Notes: generated from the sequence alone by a model not told the origin. A DNA stretch of 55,724 nucleotides from an uncultured bacterium (GCA_903921365.1 CAIXPS010000033.1:1-55724); one strand, 5' to 3'; shown: positions 14,317-23,275, counted from the stretch's first letter. Program-made: numbers and translations.

Positions 14317-15575
14317 GTCCTGTTCTCCGGTTCGTCCACTAATAGATCTGCGATGGCGATGGGTTGACCGGTTGCGATGGATTGGTTGGCCGCAATCCCA
14401 ATGAGGATCGACATGGCGCCGCTCCAGGAGTTGGCCATGTAACCCAGTGGATCAGGCGAAGCGTGTCCCCCGAACAACCGATCGAGCAGGCGATCGTCGC
14501 CGCCTGCGTGATTGCCCGTCGCTTTTGGAATGTCATAGATGACGGTTTCACCCTTGCGGTTGAAAATTTTGATCTGCTGACTGGGTTCATTCGCCCGCGG
14601 GCCGCTATGAAACTCCTCTGCTTCAATGCGGCCGTGAGACCCGTTTAGCGCAACGCGCCACCCTTCGTAGGGACTATGGGCGATCAGAGAGTAACTCATC
14701 GTGACTCCCTTGCTATACCGGATGGCTGCATTCATCGTGTCTTCGATATCGATATCGTCCGCGAAGACGCAGCGGTCACGGAAATAGCCGTCCTCTCGTT
14801 CTGCGTCGAAATAAAGCGCTTTCATGATCGGGTCGCGCGCGTAATCGACATAGTACTCGCAGGTATTGGTGTGGGCGCATGTGCTGCACCGTTCACCGCG
14901 CGCCTCGCGGGTAGGGCCGTAGAACTGGCGCGAACCTGTGGCAAACACGATCTGCGGGTCATCTTCGATCCACCAGTTGATCATGTCAAAGTGATGCGTG
15001 GCTTTGTGAACAAGCAGGCCGCCTGAGTTTTCCTTGCGGCGGTGCCAGCGGCGAAAGTAGTCCGCGCCATGACGGGTGTCGAGGATCCATTCGAAGTCAA
15101 CGCTCAGCACTTTGCCGATCACACCCTCGCGCAGTAGTTCTTTCACGCGGGTGACATATGGCGCAAACCGGTAGTTAAAGGTAACGATGACGCGCCTGCC
15201 AGTGCGCTTCTCGGCTTCGAGAATCGCGCGGCAACGGACATCGTCAATCGTCATTGGTTTTTCCGTGATCACGTCGCAACCGGCTTCCAGCGACCGGATG
15301 ATGTATTCATGATGAAACCGATCCACTGTGGTCACAATGACGCAATCGGGTCGCGCGTTGGCGATCATGGCATCGAAAGAGTCATAAACAGGCACACCGC
15401 CGCACTCCTTGCTAAGGAGATTGGCGCGGATCGAGTTGATATCATAAACGCCAACCAGACGGGCCGTATCCTGATATCGCTCACTGATCGATTTACCATA
15501 CATGTAAAGTCCGCGACTGCTGGCTCCTGCGAGCGCATAAGTTTTTACCGCTGTGGGCGCCGGGTGCGTAAGCAT
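14313..15575 (-). CDS. Gfo/Idh/MocA-family oxidoreductase
   Basis: A 420-residue NAD(P)-dependent sugar dehydrogenase. The N-terminal Rossmann fold has ALAGASSRG, then VIVTTVDRFHHEY, VITEKPMTIDD (the EKP motif) and FNYRFAPY. The C-terminal substrate domain has GGLLVHKATHHFDMINWW. A cysteine pair in CSTCAHTNTCEYY is an unusual insertion, possibly a metal site. ATG 15575 has GATGGAGA upstream. The gene overlaps the next by ATGA. It lies back to back with the RuBisCO-like operon and probably oxidises a sugar or glycoside; GH109-type NAD-dependent glycosidases share this fold and are an alternative. Confidence 0.88.
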   Translation of the reverse strand: MLTHPAPTAVKTYALAGASSRGLYMYGKSISERYQDTARLVGVYDINSIRANLLSKECGGVPVYDSFDAMIANARPDCVIVTTVDRFHHEYIIRSLEAGCDVITEKPMTIDDVRCRAILEAEKRTGRRVIVTFNYRFAPYVTRVKELLREGVIGKVLSVDFEWILDTRHGADYFRRWHRRKENSGGLLVHKATHHFDMINWWIEDDPQIVFATGSRQFYGPTREARGERCSTCAHTNTCEYYVDYARDPIMKALYFDAEREDGYFRDRCVFADDIDIEDTMNAAIRYSKGVTMSYSLIAHSPYEGWRVALNGSHGRIEAEEFHSGPRANEPSQQIKIFNRKGETVIYDIPKATGNHAGGDDRLLDRLFGGHASPDPLGYMANSWSGAMSILIGIAANQSIATGQPIAIADLLVDEPENRT

Positions 15576-15717
15576 TGTATTTCTCCATCGTAAAGGATTT
15601 ACGCAACCACATGCAATACACCTCTGGCCTTGCGGGACTGGATGTATATGTATATTGTGGCGCGTGATTTATCTCAAGCTGTATTTTATTGAATTTTTAA
15701 AATAAGTTTTAGCATTG

Positions 15718-15737
15718 CCTTGAATCTTTTAGGATTG
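15718..15737 (+). repeat. Intergenic 20-bp repeat, copy 3
   Basis: CCTTGAATCTTTTAGGATTG, 25 bases ahead of the likely ATG of the RuBisCO-like gene. Unlike copies 2, 7 and 8, the AAAGGA-containing strand faces away from the gene. Confidence 0.75.
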
Positions 15738-15761
15738 CTCAAAATAAGCGATACTGGAAAG

Positions 15762-17195
15762 ATGAAATCGGTTGATCCCTCTTTTCTTGAGCTGATGTGG
15801 TTTGATCAGGACGCGCGTGAGGAACGGATTCGGCAGGTAGTTGAGTCGCGGCTGGGGGAATCCCCGCCCCCACAGAGTCCCGACCATATCATCGCCACAT
15901 ACTTCTTTGCGTTTCGCACCATGAAGCTAACCGAGGCGGTTGAGGAAATCAGCTATCACGCCACGAGTGGCATAAAACACCCGCCGGCGGGATCGCTGCT
16001 GGCCGAGTGTTCTGCAACGCCAGCGGGCGTAGATGCATTTGACGAAACTGGGCGGCTTGGTTTATTGCATGTGGCGTTTCCGCTGAAGATGATGCTGCAA
16101 CCGGATGGGCATCTGACCTCGTGCGATATCCTGCACACAGTAGCCTCGGCCATTATCTTTGACGTGTGCGAAAACCTTGATGCGCGCCTGGTTGCGCTGC
16201 AGATTCCAGAGCGGGTCATCGCTACATTTCCAGGGCCAGCCTATGGGCCTCTCGGTGTGCGGCAGGCAACGGGGTTTCCATCCGGACAGCCCGCATTTGG
16301 CACGATATTAAAACCCACTGCCGGGATTACACCGGATGATGTTGGCAGATTGGTGGAAGATGCGGCGCGATGTTCGCTCTTCCTGTTTGTCAAAGAAGAC
16401 GAAGATCTGTATCCAAACTTGTCGTATTCGCCGGTTAAGACGCGCACTGAGCATGCAATAGCGGCAATCCAACGCGCGAGTGACGCCCGCGGCGGGGTGG
16501 GGCTGTTATTTGCCCCACACATCAGCGGCGCCCCGCACGAGATCATTGACACTGTGCATGCCGTTGTTGAGGCTGGCGCGACAGCCGTCATGTTCAGTGA
16601 AACCTTTGCCGGCGGCACAGTGCGGATGGTGCGCGAGGCTACAAAGCATTTGCCGCACCCCCCTGCGATATACGGGCACAACGCCGGTATAGGCGTCAAG
16701 ACGCGTGGTATCTGGCGCGAAGTGATTGACTTTCTGGCGCGTCTGGATGGTATCGACTTCCGGCAAACGGCGCCTGTCAACCCCGGCACAAAACCGCCGT
16801 TTCTGAAGCCGTATGGGGCAGAATGGCAAGCCTCTGAAAACGCGTTGAGCCGTCCAGTTCCGGGGATTAAACCGGTCATGATCGCGCGCGCCGGCGCGCT
16901 CGATCAGGGCAACATTGGCCTGAACCTCGCCGACGCTGAACAGCGCGGTTTGAGCGAGCAGATACTCTTCCTGGCGGGTTCGGCCATTAACTCCATTAAA
17001 GATGCTGATGGAAAAGCTGATCCGCAGATCGGGACAACCGCGATGTTACAGGCGCTTGAGGTGTACCGCAGCGGCGCGCTTCGCGATCTGCCAATGGAGC
17101 AGCATCTCCTGTCATTATGGGATATCGCCGGACAGAAAGGGTTAATCGAATTGCGGGTAGCGCTCCGACAGCGTTATCCTGGTCAGGTAAACTAG
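15762..17195 (+). CDS. RuBisCO-like protein (form IV)
   Basis: A 477-residue homologue of the RuBisCO large subunit. Retained: GTILKPTAG with K184 (RuBisCO K175), the carbamylation/metal motif FVKEDED with K211, D213 and E214 (K201, D203, E204), and H306 in GHNAG (H294). Lost: K177 is Thr and R295 is Asn, so CO2 fixation on RuBP is not expected. Form IV proteins with an intact carbamyl-lysine triad include the 3-oxo-isoapionate-4-phosphate enzymes OiaX/OiaT and methionine-salvage enolases. Flanking dehydrogenases and a TIM-barrel isomerase favour a branched-sugar or sugar-acid route (inference). The start is uncertain: ATG 15762 has GGAAAG directly against it, and earlier in-frame TTG codons lie in the repeat. 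Confidence 0.85.
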   Translation: MKSVDPSFLELMWFDQDAREERIRQVVESRLGESPPPQSPDHIIATYFFAFRTMKLTEAVEEISYHATSGIKHPPAGSLLAECSATPAGVDAFDETGRLGLLHVAFPLKMMLQPDGHLTSCDILHTVASAIIFDVCENLDARLVALQIPERVIATFPGPAYGPLGVRQATGFPSGQPAFGTILKPTAGITPDDVGRLVEDAARCSLFLFVKEDEDLYPNLSYSPVKTRTEHAIAAIQRASDARGGVGLLFAPHISGAPHEIIDTVHAVVEAGATAVMFSETFAGGTVRMVREATKHLPHPPAIYGHNAGIGVKTRGIWREVIDFLARLDGIDFRQTAPVNPGTKPPFLKPYGAEWQASENALSRPVPGIKPVMIARAGALDQGNIGLNLADAEQRGLSEQILFLAGSAINSIKDADGKADPQIGTTAMLQALEVYRSGALRDLPMEQHLLSLWDIAGQKGLIELRVALRQRYPGQVN

Positions 17196-17228
17196 GTTTC
17201 ATATAAATCAATCCGCGGATGGGTAAGT

Positions 17229-18308
17229 ATGAACAAAGAATCTCAACTACTGCGCATCGGTGTGCTTGGTTGTGGCCCGATTGCACAATTCGCGCATTTC
17301 GATGCGTGTCGCAAAGCGCGCAACGCTGAGCTGTACGCTATCTGTGATGTTGCCGAAGACCTGTGCTCAAGAATGGCCGCCATTCACGAACCGGTTGTCA
17401 CGTATGCTGACTACGATGAGATGCTCGCAGACCCGAACGTCGATGCGGTCATCATCGCGGTGTCAGATCAGTTCCATATCTCGCTTTGTATGAAAGCCAT
17501 TGCGGCCAACAAGCATGTGCTGGTCGAGAAGCCGTTAGGCGTCACCGTGGAAGAGAGCGCCGACCTGGTTCAGCATCTGAAAAACAGGCAGAGCCATCCT
17601 GTGTTACAGGTTGGCAATAATCGGCGATTTGATCCCGGCGTCATGTTCGCCCGTAACTTCATCCAAAATGATATTGGTGGTTTGATCGCGCTAAAAGCAT
17701 GGTATTGCGATTCTACGTATCGTTACACCATGACCGACAACCTGCAACCCATTCCAATCCAGAGCGCCCAGGCGCGCAGGCCGGCGGGGAATCCGAAGGC
17801 CGACAGACAACGCTACTTCATGTTGACCCATGGCAGCCACCTGGTGGATATGGCGAGATTCCTGGGCGGTGAAATCGAGGCAGTTAGCGCCCGGATCAAC
17901 ACACAGTACAACTCGTACTGCTGGTTTATCGAGGCAGAGTTTTCGAATGGGGCGCTTGGCCATCTGGAATTGACGATCCCGGTTCACGGGGATTTTGAAG
18001 AGGGTTTTCGCATTTACGGAGAACACGGCAGCGTCAACGGACGGCTCTACCTGCCATGGTATCACAAGGCCAGCGAAGTTGAGTGTTTCTCGGACAAGGA
18101 TCGACAGTATCATCGCCCACTTGGGGAAGACTCCTACACCTACAAGCTCCAGATAGAGTCTTTTGCCGATTGCATCATGAAGGGAACGCCGCAAGTCGGG
18201 GCGTCTGCCGTCGATGGCGCCACGGCCGTTCGGGCGATGGTCGCGATTGCGCGTTCGGTTGAGACCGGCACGCGTATTCGCCTCGCAGATGTTACAGGAG
18301 GAGTATAG
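17229..18308 (+). CDS. Gfo/Idh/MocA-family oxidoreductase
   Basis: A 359-residue NAD(P)-dependent dehydrogenase, second member of the RuBisCO-like operon (33-base gap). Rossmann motif GVLGCGPIAQFAHF, VIIAVSDQFH, VLVEKPLGV (the EKP motif) and THGSHLVDMARFLGG in the C-terminal domain, where Lys/Asp/His normally form the catalytic site. It differs clearly from the dehydrogenase at 14313-15575, so the two are not a recent duplication. Probably acts on a sugar, inositol or sugar acid in the same route as the RuBisCO-like protein. Confidence 0.9.
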   Translation: MNKESQLLRIGVLGCGPIAQFAHFDACRKARNAELYAICDVAEDLCSRMAAIHEPVVTYADYDEMLADPNVDAVIIAVSDQFHISLCMKAIAANKHVLVEKPLGVTVEESADLVQHLKNRQSHPVLQVGNNRRFDPGVMFARNFIQNDIGGLIALKAWYCDSTYRYTMTDNLQPIPIQSAQARRPAGNPKADRQRYFMLTHGSHLVDMARFLGGEIEAVSARINTQYNSYCWFIEAEFSNGALGHLELTIPVHGDFEEGFRIYGEHGSVNGRLYLPWYHKASEVECFSDKDRQYHRPLGEDSYTYKLQIESFADCIMKGTPQVGASAVDGATAVRAMVAIARSVETGTRIRLADVTGGV

Positions 18309-18313
18309 AAGAC

Positions 18314-19168
18314 ATGGACGTAGGCATCTTTGCGAAGATATTCCAACGGCCCAGCCTGGAAGAAACGTTCGATACGGTTCGCTCACACGGCATTCAGTTT
18401 GTGCAGTTCAACATGGCGTGCGCGGGGCTGCCGACACTGCCAGACGCCATTCCGCCTGCGGTATGCGAGCACATTGTGGAGGCTGCATCCAGACGCGGAA
18501 TACAGATGCCGGCGCTGTCTGGCACGTTCAACATGATTGACCCGAATGTGGCTGCGCGCGCTGAGGGTTTGACGCGGCTGCGGGTGCTGGCGCAGGCTGC
18601 GAATCGTATGGCGATTCCAATGATCACGCTCTGCACTGGCACGCGTGATCCGCACAATATGTGGAGTAGGCATCCGGACAACACCACGAAAGAGGCCTGG
18701 GTGGACTTGCTTGCGTCAATGGAAACCGCCGTCCAGATCGCGGAGGAGAACGATATCGTCCTGGGCGTCGAGCCTGAGTTGTCGAATGTCATCGATTCGG
18801 CCCCCAGGGCGCGCCGCCTTCTGGATGAGTTGCGCACACCGCGCGTCAAGATTGTCATGGATGGCTCAAACCTGTTAAGCATTCATGAGCTTGACAAAAT
18901 GCATAATATCCTTGAACAGGCATTTGATCTGCTGGGTGATGAAATTCAGCTGGTGCACGCCAAAGACCTGATGCCTGACCCGGTGGATGGCCTACAAGCG
19001 CGAAGCGTGCAAAGCCACCATGGCGCTGCGGGGTCAGGCGTCCTGGATTATGATCTCTATCTGCGCCTGCTCCAAAAAGTGAACTACAGCGGGCCGCTCA
19101 TCCTGCATACTTTGCAAGAAGACGAAGTTGACACAAGTGTGGCATTTCTGCGATCCAAACTGCACTGA
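18314..19168 (+). CDS. Sugar phosphate isomerase/epimerase, xylose isomerase-like TIM barrel
   Basis: A 284-residue AP-endonuclease-2/xylose-isomerase-like barrel. Metal-ligand regions: LGVEPELSN, VKIVMDGSN and LVHAKDLMP, with an EDEVD segment at the end. GGAGGAG lies just before the gene and only five bases separate it from the preceding dehydrogenase stop. Members epimerise or isomerise keto-sugars. Residues about 224-235 (DGLQARSVQSHH) are a repeat-derived insert in a loop before the last strands. The stop TGA falls inside a degenerate GAGTCC-type repeat at 19162-19183. Probably works in the same pathway as the two preceding genes. Confidence 0.85.
   Translation: MDVGIFAKIFQRPSLEETFDTVRSHGIQFVQFNMACAGLPTLPDAIPPAVCEHIVEAASRRGIQMPALSGTFNMIDPNVAARAEGLTRLRVLAQAANRMAIPMITLCTGTRDPHNMWSRHPDNTTKEAWVDLLASMETAVQIAEENDIVLGVEPELSNVIDSAPRARRLLDELRTPRVKIVMDGSNLLSIHELDKMHNILEQAFDLLGDEIQLVHAKDLMPDPVDGLQARSVQSHHGAAGSGVLDYDLYLRLLQKVNYSGPLILHTLQEDEVDTSVAFLRSKLH
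18985..19021 (+). repeat. Coding 27-bp repeat in the TIM-barrel gene
   Basis: Plus strand: CTACAAGCGCGAAGCG then TGCAAAGCCACC, translated in frame as LQARSVQSHH. Confidence 0.75.
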
Positions 19169-19183
19169 GTCTCTTTGGGGTTG
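19162..19183 (+). repeat. Degenerate repeat providing the stop of the TIM-barrel gene
   Basis: GCACTGAGTCTCTTTGG then GGTTG resembles GCTCTGAGTCCCTTTGG then GATG of the coding 21-bp units. The CTGAGT part supplies the TGA stop at 19166-19168. Confidence 0.45.
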
Positions 19184-19226
19184 TTTTCCTCCTATCCTCC
19201 CAGACTGATGTCGAGATAAAAGACCA

Positions 19227-20090
19227 ATGCCAACCTTCATGCATGAAGGGATCGCCTTCAATTATTACGATACCGGATGCGATTACACAGGATTGCCCTT
19301 TGTATTTCAACATGGGTTGGGTGGGGATATCCATCAGCCGACGGGCATTTATACACCTGGGGAAGGCGTGCGATTGGTGTCGCTGGATTGCCGCGCACAT
19401 GGCGCTTCGCGACCTTTGGGAGAGGTCGCGAAGTTATCAATCTCCGGCTTTACAGATGATCTTGTCGCGTTGCTCGATTATCTTGGCATCCAACAAGCAG
19501 TTGTTGGCGGGATATCCATGGGCGCAGCTGTCGCGCTGAACTGTGCCGTTCGGTATCCCGATCACGTCAGCGCGCTCGTGCTGTCAAGGCCAGCCTGGTT
19601 CGATCAGCCGGGACCGCCGAACCTCGCGGTTTATGACCTGATTGCCCGGCTGATTCGTGAATCAGGTCCTGAGGATGGGTTGAAGGCATTCATGCAGACA
19701 AATGCCTACCGGAACGTGTTGGCTGCGTCGGGCGACGCAGCCAATTCTCTTGTAGGGCAATTCCTGCACCCGCGCGCCGTTGAGACAGTGGCGAAACTGG
19801 AACGGATACCACATGACTCACCCGTGAACAGCATATCGGAGATCAGGGCGATCCGCGTCCCTGCGCTGGTCATGTCAACGCGTATGGATCCAATCCACCC
19901 ATACGCATTCGGCGTTGCTCTTGCTGAAGCCATCCCCGGCGCCATTTTTAAGGAACTGACACCGAAGTCGGTCAGCAAGGAACGCCATGCCGTCGACGCA
20001 CATACAGCGATCGACGCTTTTCTTAGAGAGGGTCTTGCTCGCCCCACTCCAGCTCAAAATCACCGAGATAAACCGTATCGCCCTGCTTGA
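19227..20090 (+). CDS. Alpha/beta-hydrolase fold protein
   Basis: A 287-residue alpha/beta hydrolase. Oxyanion region FQHGLGGD, nucleophile elbow GGISMGAA (serine near 96), an acid in STRMDPIHP and a probable catalytic histidine in KERHAVDAH. Esterase, lactonase and C-C hydrolase activities all occur in this family. Position after the RuBisCO-like genes hints at a lactone or ester in the same route. The last 68 bases overlap the 3' end of obgE on the other strand, so the final residues (about 266 onward) are constrained by ObgE coding. Confidence 0.85.
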   Translation: MPTFMHEGIAFNYYDTGCDYTGLPFVFQHGLGGDIHQPTGIYTPGEGVRLVSLDCRAHGASRPLGEVAKLSISGFTDDLVALLDYLGIQQAVVGGISMGAAVALNCAVRYPDHVSALVLSRPAWFDQPGPPNLAVYDLIARLIRESGPEDGLKAFMQTNAYRNVLAASGDAANSLVGQFLHPRAVETVAKLERIPHDSPVNSISEIRAIRVPALVMSTRMDPIHPYAFGVALAEAIPGAIFKELTPKSVSKERHAVDAHTAIDAFLREGLARPTPAQNHRDKPYRPA

Positions 20091-21297
20091 TTCCCCGCTG
20101 TTCCAGCGCCTTTGCCACACCCGTGCGCTCGAGTAAATGCTGGAATCGCTGCACAGCTTGCTCCAGATCCCATCGCGTGGTTTCGACGCGTTGGATGAGT
20201 ATGGTGCTGGTGACTCGGAAACCACCGCCTTCGCGGACGATCTCGAATCCTTCCTGAGGGATATCCTCAATCACAGGTTCAGCTTCGAAATACTCGATTG
20301 GCGGGAGCTGGTCGAGGATCTGAACCGCCTTTACCAGCAATGCGCGCACGTTTTTGTTCGACGCCGCGGAGAATGCAATGCAGTCGTGAAACTCTGGGCG
20401 CGCCTGTTCACCGGTGCAATAGAGATCAAAGGCTGCCTGGGCATCGGGCAAATCCATCTTGCTCATTCCGACGACCTGTGGTTTTGCGGCCAGCCCGTGA
20501 CCAAAGGCCGCGAGTTCTGCCTGGATGGTTTCATAGTCCTTCACAGGATCTTCGCTTGTCCCATTCACGATGTGAATCAGCACACGAGTTCGTTCGATGT
20601 GACGCAGGAATTCATGACCGAGGCCTGCACCCTGGCTGGCGCCCTCAATCAAGCCCGGAATATCCGCAAGAACCACTGTGCGGGTAGCGTCCACCTCGGC
20701 AACACCCAGGTTGGGTTGGAGCGTGGTGAATGGATAATCGCCAATCTTGGGTTTGGCGGCGGTGACTACAGACAGCAGGGTGCTCTTGCCCGCGTTTGGA
20801 AGGCCAACGATGCCAATATCGGCAATCAACTTTAGCTCGAGAGCGAGATTGAACATTTCGCCTGGCGAACCGTTTTCCGCCATCATTGGCGCCTGGTTGC
20901 TGGCTGTGGCAAACCGGGCGTTACCACGACCGCCGCGTCCACCACGGGCGACAATCAGCTGTTGATCGGGGCGGAGGAGATCGCCAAGTGCAACGCCTGT
21001 ATCGGCATCCCGGACAATCGTTCCGGGCGGCACCTCAACGTAAAGATCTTTGCCTGTGCGACCGGTCTGGTCTTTACCGCGACCATATCTGCCGTTATCT
21101 GCTTCAAAATCATGTTTGTACTGAAATGTGAGCAGCGAGTTTAGATGTCGATTGACGATGAAAATGACATTGCCGCCACGCCCGCCATTCCCGCCGTCAG
21201 GTCCACCGCGTGGCACCATGGATTCACGGCGAAAGCTGACGACGCCGTCGCCCCCTTTGCCGCCTGTTACCGTAATAAAAGCTTGATCGTAGAACAT
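20023..21297 (-). CDS. obgE: Obg-family GTPase
   Basis: A 424-residue ribosome-associated GTPase (Obg/CgtA). The N-terminal Gly-rich Obg fold (about 1-158) shows GGKGGDGVVSFRRE and PDGGNGGRGG. The G domain has G1 GLPNAGKST, G3 DIPGLIEG and a G4-like SKMD. A C-terminal Obg-type domain (about 350-420) ends LGDFELEWGEQDPL. It links late 50S assembly and stress signalling. ATG 21297 is preceded on its strand by a tandem pair of 20-bp intergenic repeats, which probably lie in its leader. It overlaps the convergent hydrolase gene by 68 bases. Confidence 0.95.
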   Translation of the reverse strand: MFYDQAFITVTGGKGGDGVVSFRRESMVPRGGPDGGNGGRGGNVIFIVNRHLNSLLTFQYKHDFEADNGRYGRGKDQTGRTGKDLYVEVPPGTIVRDADTGVALGDLLRPDQQLIVARGGRGGRGNARFATASNQAPMMAENGSPGEMFNLALELKLIADIGIVGLPNAGKSTLLSVVTAAKPKIGDYPFTTLQPNLGVAEVDATRTVVLADIPGLIEGASQGAGLGHEFLRHIERTRVLIHIVNGTSEDPVKDYETIQAELAAFGHGLAAKPQVVGMSKMDLPDAQAAFDLYCTGEQARPEFHDCIAFSAASNKNVRALLVKAVQILDQLPPIEYFEAEPVIEDIPQEGFEIVREGGGFRVTSTILIQRVETTRWDLEQAVQRFQHLLERTGVAKALEQRGIKQGDTVYLGDFELEWGEQDPL

Positions 21298-21329
21298 TCT
21301 ACTTTACAGAATATCACAGTTTGTAATTG

Positions 21330-21369
21330 CTTTGAATCTTTTAGGATTGCTTTGAACCCTTTAGGGTTG
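21330..21369 (+). repeat. Intergenic 20-bp repeats, copies 4a and 4b in tandem
   Basis: CTTTGAATCTTTTAGGATTG is followed without a gap by CTTTGAACCCTTTAGGGTTG. The second differs at positions that change both arms together (AATCC/GGATT to AACCC/GGGTT), a compensatory pattern. A degenerate third unit (CCTTGAGTTCGTCAGG) follows. They lie between metW and obgE. Confidence 0.85.
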
Positions 21370-21380
21370 CCTTGAGTTCG

Positions 21381-22034
21381 TCAGGAGGGTATTGAAGTTG
21401 TTCTGCGCAGCACATATACGGCGGTTTTCGCGCGTAGTGAAGCCATTTTATGGATGACGTGGTGGTTGCTTATGTAGATGGCCTGCTCGATCGTGGCATC
21501 GAGGCAACTGCTGAATTGTTCGAACTGCTTGAGTGTAATCGAGCGTATGCGTGGTTCGCCAGAACAGAGTTCAAGGCCTGCGCCACCGCCTGACAGGGTG
21601 CGCAATCGCTCACGCCAGGCGCCACTGTTTTCGAATGAGATGATGCCTTGCTTGCCGACTCGCAGCATGTCGCGAACGAGGGGTTCGGGTTTATCAAGAA
21701 AGGCAAGCGTTTGGCTCAGGATGACGTAATCGAATGCATTATCGCGATAATCTGCGAGACCTTCCTCGATATTTCCTTGCCGCACCGATAACCCGCGGCC
21801 AATACACGCCCTTACGTTGACCTCACTGATCTCCACACCGCGAGCCACTACATTGCGCTCAGCAACCAGTTTAGCCAGCAACAGTCCATCCCCGCACCCT
21901 AGATCAAGGACGCGGGCGCCAGATGGAATGATGTCGGTAATCGCATCAAGGTCAAGCCGGTTTGACATATTTCTATTCGGATTGGCGAGTCGATTCACGC
22001 TGGAAGCAGTTGATGGCGATCCTGAAGAATTCAT
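21381..22034 (-). CDS. metW: MetW-like methyltransferase-fold protein
   Basis: A 217-residue MetW-family protein: VLDLGCGDGLLLAKL (SAM-binding motif I), GVEISEVNVRACIGRGLSVRQGN, and DYVILSQTLAFLDKPEPLVRDMLRVG. MetW accompanies MetX in many bacteria and is needed for, or modulates, homoserine acylation in methionine synthesis. Its ATG overlaps the metX stop (ATGA, 22031-22034), so the two are translationally coupled. The N-terminal 24 residues are Ser/Asn-rich and not part of the usual family, so a later start at MSNRLDLD is possible. Confidence 0.88.
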   Translation of the reverse strand: MNSSGSPSTASSVNRLANPNRNMSNRLDLDAITDIIPSGARVLDLGCGDGLLLAKLVAERNVVARGVEISEVNVRACIGRGLSVRQGNIEEGLADYRDNAFDYVILSQTLAFLDKPEPLVRDMLRVGKQGIISFENSGAWRERLRTLSGGGAGLELCSGEPRIRSITLKQFEQFSSCLDATIEQAIYISNHHVIHKMASLRAKTAVYVLRRTTSIPS

Positions 22035-23134
22035 GGTAGTAACCTGCCGAGAAAATCCCGGGCCAACTCCGCGAGGCGATCCACTTCCAGCAGGAATGCA
22101 TCATGGCCGTAGTTGCTGTCAATCTCGACGTATGTGACATCGATGCCATTTTGTATCAAACTACGCACCAGTTCCTTGGACTGCCAGGAGGGGTAGAGCC
22201 AGTCGGACGTATAACTCACTACAAGGAACTTGGCGTGGGTGTGTTCGAACGCATCAGCCAGTGACTGGAGACCGTACGACAAGTCGAAATAATCCATCGC
22301 CTTTGTGATGTAGAGGAAGCTGTTCGCATCAAAACGGCGCGTGAAAGCGTTGCCACGGTAGCGCAGGTAACTCTCGACCGCGAAATCCGTGTTGAAATCA
22401 TAGCCGTAGCGCTCGCGCTCCTGCAGACGCCGCCCGAACTTTTCGTGCATCGATGAGTCGCTCAGATAGGTAATGTGCCCAATCATGCGGGCGACAGCCA
22501 GGCCGGCATTGGGCGGTGTGGAATCATAATAGTCACCGTTTTTCCAGTTCGGATCTGCATAGATCGCCTGGCGTGCCACCTCGTTCAGGGCGATTGTCTG
22601 TGCAGAGAGGCGCGCAGTGGAAGCAAGCACGATTGCACTCTTGACACGATCAGGATAGGACACCGCCCACTGGAGCGCCTGCATCCCGCCCATGCTACCA
22701 CCGGTAACAGTGAGCAATTGCTTGATGCCGAGATAGTCGATCAACCAGCATTGTGCATCGACCATGTCGGAAATCGTGATTACCGGGAAGCTCAAGCCAT
22801 ACTGTTTACCCGTCGCCGGATTTATGTCGGATGGCCCGGTGCTGCCCTTGCAGCCGCCGACTACATTTGCGCAGATGACAAAGTACTTGTTTGTGTCAAA
22901 CGCTTTGCCCGGACCCACAGCCTCATCCCACCATCCCGGTTTTTCCTCACTCGGAGAGTTATAACCCGCAAGGTGTGCATCACCCGTCTGTGCATGCATT
23001 ACCAGGATAGCATTACTGCGATCATTGTTTAACTCGCCGTAGGTTTCGTAGGCAAGCGTAACCGGTCGGAGCATTGCGCCGTTTTGAAGGTGCAAGTCGC
23101 GGTCAAACGTTACAAATTGTGTCTGAACGATCAT
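22031..23134 (-). CDS. metX: Homoserine O-acyltransferase
   Basis: A 367-residue alpha/beta-hydrolase-fold acyltransferase that activates homoserine for methionine synthesis. Motifs: VTLAYETYGELN, VVGGCKGSTGPSDINP, nucleophile S147 in VTGGSMGGMQALQWA, an aspartate in SYTSDWLYP and the catalytic histidine in NYGHDAFLLE. Whether the donor is acetyl- or succinyl-CoA cannot be settled by eye. A good promoter lies upstream (23190-23218) and the 20-bp repeat copy 5 sits in the leader. The leader of about 50 bases is too short for a SAM riboswitch. Confidence 0.95.
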   Translation of the reverse strand: MIVQTQFVTFDRDLHLQNGAMLRPVTLAYETYGELNNDRSNAILVMHAQTGDAHLAGYNSPSEEKPGWWDEAVGPGKAFDTNKYFVICANVVGGCKGSTGPSDINPATGKQYGLSFPVITISDMVDAQCWLIDYLGIKQLLTVTGGSMGGMQALQWAVSYPDRVKSAIVLASTARLSAQTIALNEVARQAIYADPNWKNGDYYDSTPPNAGLAVARMIGHITYLSDSSMHEKFGRRLQERERYGYDFNTDFAVESYLRYRGNAFTRRFDANSFLYITKAMDYFDLSYGLQSLADAFEHTHAKFLVVSYTSDWLYPSWQSKELVRSLIQNGIDVTYVEIDSNYGHDAFLLEVDRLAELARDFLGRLLP

Positions 23135-23153
23135 AGTGACATATCGACGATTG

Positions 23154-23173
23154 CTTTGAACCCTTTAGGGCTG
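23154..23173 (+). repeat. Intergenic 20-bp repeat, copy 5, in the metX leader
   Basis: CTTTGAACCCTTTAGGGCTG. On the metX strand this is CAGCCCTAAAGGGTTCAAAG, between the predicted transcription start (about 23183) and ATG 23134, so it is transcribed into the mRNA leader. Confidence 0.8.
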
Positions 23174-23189
23174 CAGGAAGTTGGGAGTT

Positions 23190-23218
23190 AGAATACAGAC
23201 TTGCCTGATTCTTGTCAA
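23190..23218 (-). promoter_or_regulatory. Sigma-70-type promoter of metX-metW
   Basis: Minus strand: TTGACA (23218-23213), a 17-base spacer, TATTCT (23195-23190). The -35 is perfect and the -10 has four of six matches. Predicted start near 23183, giving a leader of about 50 bases that contains repeat copy 5. Confidence 0.75.
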
Positions 23219-23275
23219 GTCCTGCGCGTCGCCGCAGGAACGTGTAGAATAAATCGTTAGAATCCACATTGCCTG

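Noticed and set aside
15762-17195. Genuine CO2-fixing RuBisCO
   Set aside because: The K177 and R295 equivalents are Thr and Asn, and there is no phosphoribulokinase or other cycle gene.
23135-23190. SAM riboswitch before metX
   Set aside because: The predicted leader is about 50 bases, too short, and the only structure in it is the 20-bp repeat.
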